Assembly (NCBI GenBank): GCA_028874675.1
Contig: JAPPJA010000410.1
Location: 1-8,794 of the forward strand
Reading direction: 5' to 3'
Length of the DNA stretch: 8,794 nucleotides
Origin: Chloroflexota bacterium
GTDB lineage: Bacteria > Chloroflexota > Dehalococcoidia > Lucifugimonadales > UBA3495
Shown here: positions 6,215 through 8,794 of the stretch, in pieces
Layout of the letters: each line of letters begins with the position of its first letter
Numbering within the stretch: position 1 is the first letter of the stretch
Notes under the pieces: model-generated
What the model was told of the DNA's origin: nothing
Databases searched by the model: none
What the model saw: the letters and a program-made list of their open reading frames with translations, nothing else
Made by a program: the position numbers and the translations under genes

Positions 6215-6538
6215 TCAGGGACTGCGGTCACGGGCCAGAAATCCCATCTCGTGGACGTGGTCCGCAGCCTGCATGGCCTGGCTGGAGCCTTCGCCTCGAA
6301 CGCGCAGTGTCATTACGTGGGAAGTGTTGTAAACCGCCACGGGGTAGGCCAGGATGAAGGCTTTTGCCGGGCTGTTTCCCATCAATGTATCGATTGGCTC
6401 TCTAATGATCCCGACCATGGCTCGCTCAAACTCCGGCAGGCTCCTTACGTTGCCAATGGGGTACCGGTGTTCAACCGTGAGGCCATTGACCAATATGACG
6501 GTGACCACAAAAGTGTCCGGCTGGCGTTCAATTGTCAT
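6215..6538 (-). CDS. Conserved-looking small protein of unknown function (107 aa)
   Basis: No family is recognised. The product begins with alternating hydrophobic residues (TFVVTVILVNGLTVEHRYPIG, about 9-29) that suggest two beta strands joined by a turn, followed by a helix-like stretch (SLPEFERAMVGIIREPIDTL, 33-52), a second strand pair (KAFILAYPVAVYNTSHVMTLRV, 59-80) and a helix near the C-terminus (SSQAMQAADHVHEM). No signal peptide, membrane segment or Cys pair is present. A GGAG site lies seven bases before ATG 6538, and residue composition is protein-like, unlike the overlapping plus-strand frame. It is the first gene of the minus-strand group, 161 bases ahead of the luciferase-like gene, so it may share their transcript. 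Role unknown. Confidence 0.6.
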   Translation of the reverse strand: MTIERQPDTFVVTVILVNGLTVEHRYPIGNVRSLPEFERAMVGIIREPIDTLMGNSPAKAFILAYPVAVYNTSHVMTLRVRGEGSSQAMQAADHVHEMGFLARDRSP

Positions 6539-6673
6539 ACCGACGCTCCAGCAATGTGCTTGCGCAATTTAGGAAAGTGCCCCATCCCGGCTGGCTGGCA
6601 GGGGAAAATCGGCTGGAGTATTGCCATGAAAATCGAGAGTCCAGGTTCCCGCGAAATCCCGTACAAAAAGAGC

Positions 6674-6710
6674 TTGACATTTAACTCCCCGACCAGTTCT
6701 ATGCTAAACT
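6674..6710 (+). promoter_or_regulatory. Candidate promoter of the large right-hand gene
   Basis: A perfect -35 TTGACA at 6674-6679 is followed after 20 bases by TATGCT (6700-6705); overlapping this, TGCTAAACT (6702-6710) looks like a weak extended -10. The spacing to TATGCT is longer than ideal, so the exact -10 is unclear. The surrounding switch from GC-rich to AT-rich sequence supports a promoter. Confidence 0.4.
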
Positions 6711-6919
6711 ATTTATGGATTTTTTGAATGAGCAGGCGTTCAGCGCCCTGCAGAATAGTCACATTAAGATAACATAAACGTACAGCACGTTTGAGTCCGG
6801 ATTGCTTGTCAATTTGCCAGGCGAGGTCCTCAATCCGGGAGTGTGGCCGGGTTTCCTTTGGGCCCGGGGAGGGGTGGAAGTGGTAAGTTTTGGGGCCTTA
6901 GCCCGTTCCAAATTTTGAA

Positions 6920-6925
6920 AGGAGG
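6920..6925 (+). promoter_or_regulatory. Shine-Dalgarno site of the large right-hand gene, deciding for a TTG start
   Basis: AGGAGG lies 12 bases before TTG 6938 and 30 bases before the in-frame ATG 6956. An in-frame TAG at 6899-6901 rules out starts further left, and no ATG or GTG lies between. TTG is therefore the better start although the spacing is long; ATG 6956 is the alternative. Confidence 0.55.
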
Positions 6926-6937
6926 GAAGTAGCAGCT

Positions 6938-8794
6938 TTGGCAACCCAACCAACAATGTCAGCACAGCCGCCAAGCCTTTCCTCCTTTGTTGTTGCCTCC
7001 CAGGAATGGCTGAGCGAAGATTATGCTCCAGCAGTTGTGAGGCAGGTGCTTGATGCCCGCGATCAGTTGCCTTCGGAAATGAAACGGGCGCTGGGAGCAG
7101 CTATCCGAAACAGCGGCGTTCGCGTACCTGGAGCCCAGTTTCAGCTCAAGGACGTGCAGGATGCCCCTACCCACCACCTGCAATCTCCGGTGCTGCGAAA
7201 GATGCAGTCTTCGGATGAGTTGGCAGAAGCCATATTGCGTGCCTGGTCCGGGATTCGGAGTGAGCTTTACGAAAGTGTAGTGCAGCACCTGCAGTGGAAC
7301 GACGAGCCCACCTATGGTCCCAACAGGAAGGAACTGTGCTTCCGGGGCTATTGGGACGCCCGCGACTGGCAAACGAACTTCAACCAGTTCCTCGCCGACC
7401 GTACCGGCTTCGACAAGAACGATGCGGGCCTGATGATCTGGTACGTGTCGGGCAAACTGCCTCCGCCTTACGACGAGGTGCAGGATCCCACGGGCCGCGT
7501 CGATTTTGGCCGGTGGAAGGATCTGCTGCTGGCCCTGCGCTCGGACGCCCCACAGTGGGAAGAAGCGCTGGAGTTTGCGGCCGCCATCGGCGACATCGTT
7601 GTTGAGAAGGAGAAGCAGCGGGCCAGGGAGGCGGTCAACCAGCTGAAGGCTCGAATCCAGGACATCTGGCTGGAATACTCGGAGGAGCTGGTTTACCTGG
7701 AACTAAGTATCAGCGAATGGAGCGCCGCGAGGAACATACAACCCGAGGTTGCCGTGGAGACGCTGGCCCAGGTGAACTATCTGGACTCCTTGCTGGAGCA
7801 GTACCGGCCCATCAGGGACCAGGCCCAGAGCAGGAGCGTTGAATCATCCAGGGCCGGAAGGCGGGCCGAACTGGAGGCCGACATCATTTCAACGGTCTCT
7901 GAGCTCGAAACGATATTTTCCTCAAATCCCAGGCGTTCATTCCCCGAGCCGAAATCCGTCGCTGAAGAACCAATGGGTATAACGCCCACCGATCCCGCAC
8001 CCGTCGCGGCGCCGGATTCGGACACCCCAATCGGGGAGCCGGAAATTGCCCCCGTTGCCGGTACCGGGTCGGTTCCCGACGAAACTCAGCATGTCCTCAA
8101 CCTTGATCCAAATCCGCTACCCATGGAACGGGAGCCCGAACTGGCTACGGATATGCAGGGCAAAAGTCACGAATCTGCACCTCTGGACCTGACCCCTGCG
8201 GCGGAACCCGAGCCTGAAATCATTCCCGCGGAGCTGGCGATTGACCCGGTTGGCGGCCCTGAATGGAATGAAATGGGATCGGATGGCCCGGTTGCCAATG
8301 GCTCTGACCCCGGTCTGCCCGTTGCCGGGGAGATCGAGACACCCGGAGTGGACGAAAGCAGCGTGAACGGCAGCCTGATTGAGGGATTGCAGTCGCTTCG
8401 AGAAGACCTGGAGCTCCTCAAGGCCCAACTTGCCAATACCGGCAGCACGGAAGCGGTGGAGCAGAGAATTGCCGACCTGGAGCTTGGCTTGCTGGCGGAG
8501 ACCCAGTCACCGGTGCCTGCCCTGGGGTTGGCTGACGTTGTTGGAAAGGCCGAGGAAGTGTTTTCCAGGCAGCTGCAGTTCCGCCTCAACTCCGAATCAC
8601 TGGTGAATGGAAATCCCTTTGATGACCCCCAGGCAGTGTCCGATGCCTTGGAATGGCTGGCTTCAACCTATTACGCGGCCCGGCAGGGGGAGCTGGATAT
8701 TGCTCACCTTAACGATTCCCTGTACCGGGCTTGTCGATGGAGGTATTCCAGCAACCAGCATGACCGCCAGTTTTTCGAAAACGAGGGACAGTAT
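6938..8794 (+). CDS. Large multidomain protein of unknown function, coiled-coil and acidic Pro-rich linker, C-terminus beyond window
   Basis: An open frame of 619 codons from TTG 6938 to the window edge, without stop. I do not recognise a family. Residues about 15-200 are a soluble, Trp- and Asp-rich alpha-helical region (for example WDARDWQTNFNQFL at 139-152 and GLMIWYVSGKLPPPYDE at 164-180). Residues about 205-330 are charged, heptad-like helices, probably coiled coil (KEKQRAREAVNQLKARI at 224-240). Residues 330-475 form a low-complexity linker rich in Pro, Glu, Asp and Ala with few basic residues. A second short coiled coil follows (SLIEGLQSLREDLELLKAQL at 479-498), then a helical C-terminal module from about 529, with LEWLASTYYAARQG (571-584) and ACRWRYSSNQHDR (598-610). 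No signal peptide, membrane span or P-loop is visible. The layout suggests a cytoplasmic scaffold or regulator joining two domains by a flexible tether; that is inference only. Confidence 0.85.
   Translation, partial: MATQPTMSAQPPSLSSFVVASQEWLSEDYAPAVVRQVLDARDQLPSEMKRALGAAIRNSGVRVPGAQFQLKDVQDAPTHHLQSPVLRKMQSSDELAEAILRAWSGIRSELYESVVQHLQWNDEPTYGPNRKELCFRGYWDARDWQTNFNQFLADRTGFDKNDAGLMIWYVSGKLPPPYDEVQDPTGRVDFGRWKDLLLALRSDAPQWEEALEFAAAIGDIVVEKEKQRAREAVNQLKARIQDIWLEYSEELVYLELSISEWSAARNIQPEVAVETLAQVNYLDSLLEQYRPIRDQAQSRSVESSRAGRRAELEADIISTVSELETIFSSNPRRSFPEPKSVAEEPMGITPTDPAPVAAPDSDTPIGEPEIAPVAGTGSVPDETQHVLNLDPNPLPMEREPELATDMQGKSHESAPLDLTPAAEPEPEIIPAELAIDPVGGPEWNEMGSDGPVANGSDPGLPVAGEIETPGVDESSVNGSLIEGLQSLREDLELLKAQLANTGSTEAVEQRIADLELGLLAETQSPVPALGLADVVGKAEEVFSRQLQFRLNSESLVNGNPFDDPQAVSDALEWLASTYYAARQGELDIAHLNDSLYRACRWRYSSNQHDRQFFENEGQY

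Larger units (their letters stand above)
6539..6937. other. Divergent intergenic region and long leader of the right-hand gene
   Basis: These 399 bases separate the 107-aa gene from the large plus-strand protein. They contain a plus-strand promoter candidate (6674-6710), a 20-codon ORF starting at 6715, and several inverted repeats in the presumed leader: GCAGG/CCTGC around 6730-6750, CCGGATTG (6797-6804) with CAATCCGG (6831-6838), and CCGGG/CCCGG around 6848-6870. The leader from about 6712 to 6937 is some 225 bases, unusually long for this window. No recognised riboswitch or RNA gene. No convincing promoter for the 107-aa gene was found here. Confidence 0.45.

Noticed and set aside
6191..6727. 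Plus-strand ORF of 178 codons opposite the 107-aa gene
   Set aside because: Composition is irregular with many Cys, His and Asn, and it runs through the promoter candidate at 6674; the minus-strand ORF has a good RBS and a protein-like pattern.
1..8794. Mobile element, prophage, tRNA or CRISPR array
   Set aside because: No transposase or integrase motif, no terminal inverted repeats with target duplications, no tRNA cloverleaf and no regularly spaced repeats were seen in a manual read.

Overview
The window looks like a moderately GC-rich bacterial genome with short intergenic gaps and good Shine-Dalgarno sites. A family 5 solute-binding lipoprotein, an SDR dehydrogenase, a Rieske oxygenase and two luciferase-like flavin monooxygenases lie together. 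That set, plus the Ala/Pro/Glu-rich linker behind the lipobox of the binding protein, recalls Chloroflexota of the SAR202/Dehalococcoidia type, which are known for large paralogous sets of exactly these oxidative families. This assignment is inference from gene content; no marker gene is present.

Layout. Bases 1-660 (minus) hold the N-terminal part of an ABC-transporter peptide/nickel-type binding lipoprotein that runs off the left edge. A near-consensus promoter and a strong ribosome binding site precede it, but they lead to an ATG whose frame hits TAA after eight codons, inside what otherwise reads as a normal lipoprotein signal peptide. Bases 709-1062 are a divergent intergenic region with an AT-rich UP-like tract, an imperfect palindrome and a hairpin. 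Bases 1063-1902 (plus) encode a BenD-like cis-diol/SDR dehydrogenase. Bases 2032-3480 (plus) encode a single-polypeptide Rieske non-haem iron oxygenase with its own extended -10 promoter. A perfect 14-bp hairpin at 3516-3549 separates it from the convergent minus-strand genes: 107-aa unknown protein (6215-6538), then an MsnO8/YhbW-type luciferase-like oxidoreductase (4986-6053), then an NtaA/DszA-type FMN-dependent monooxygenase (3640-4989). The two flavoenzyme genes overlap by ATGA. After a 399-bp divergent region, a large unrecognised multidomain protein starts at 6938 (plus) and is still open at the right edge.

How they may work together. The left three quarters read as a small oxidative catabolism cluster: uptake by the binding protein, ring or C-H oxidation by the Rieske enzyme, diol or alcohol oxidation by the SDR, and O2-dependent attack (for example C-S, C-N or sulfone-type cleavage) by the flavin monooxygenases. 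No ferredoxin, Rieske reductase or flavin reductase is encoded here, so electron supply must come from elsewhere. The protein at the right end is unrelated in style (helical, coiled-coil, long acidic Pro-rich linker) and is the least explained element. I found no tRNA, rRNA, CRISPR array, transposase or prophage hallmark.
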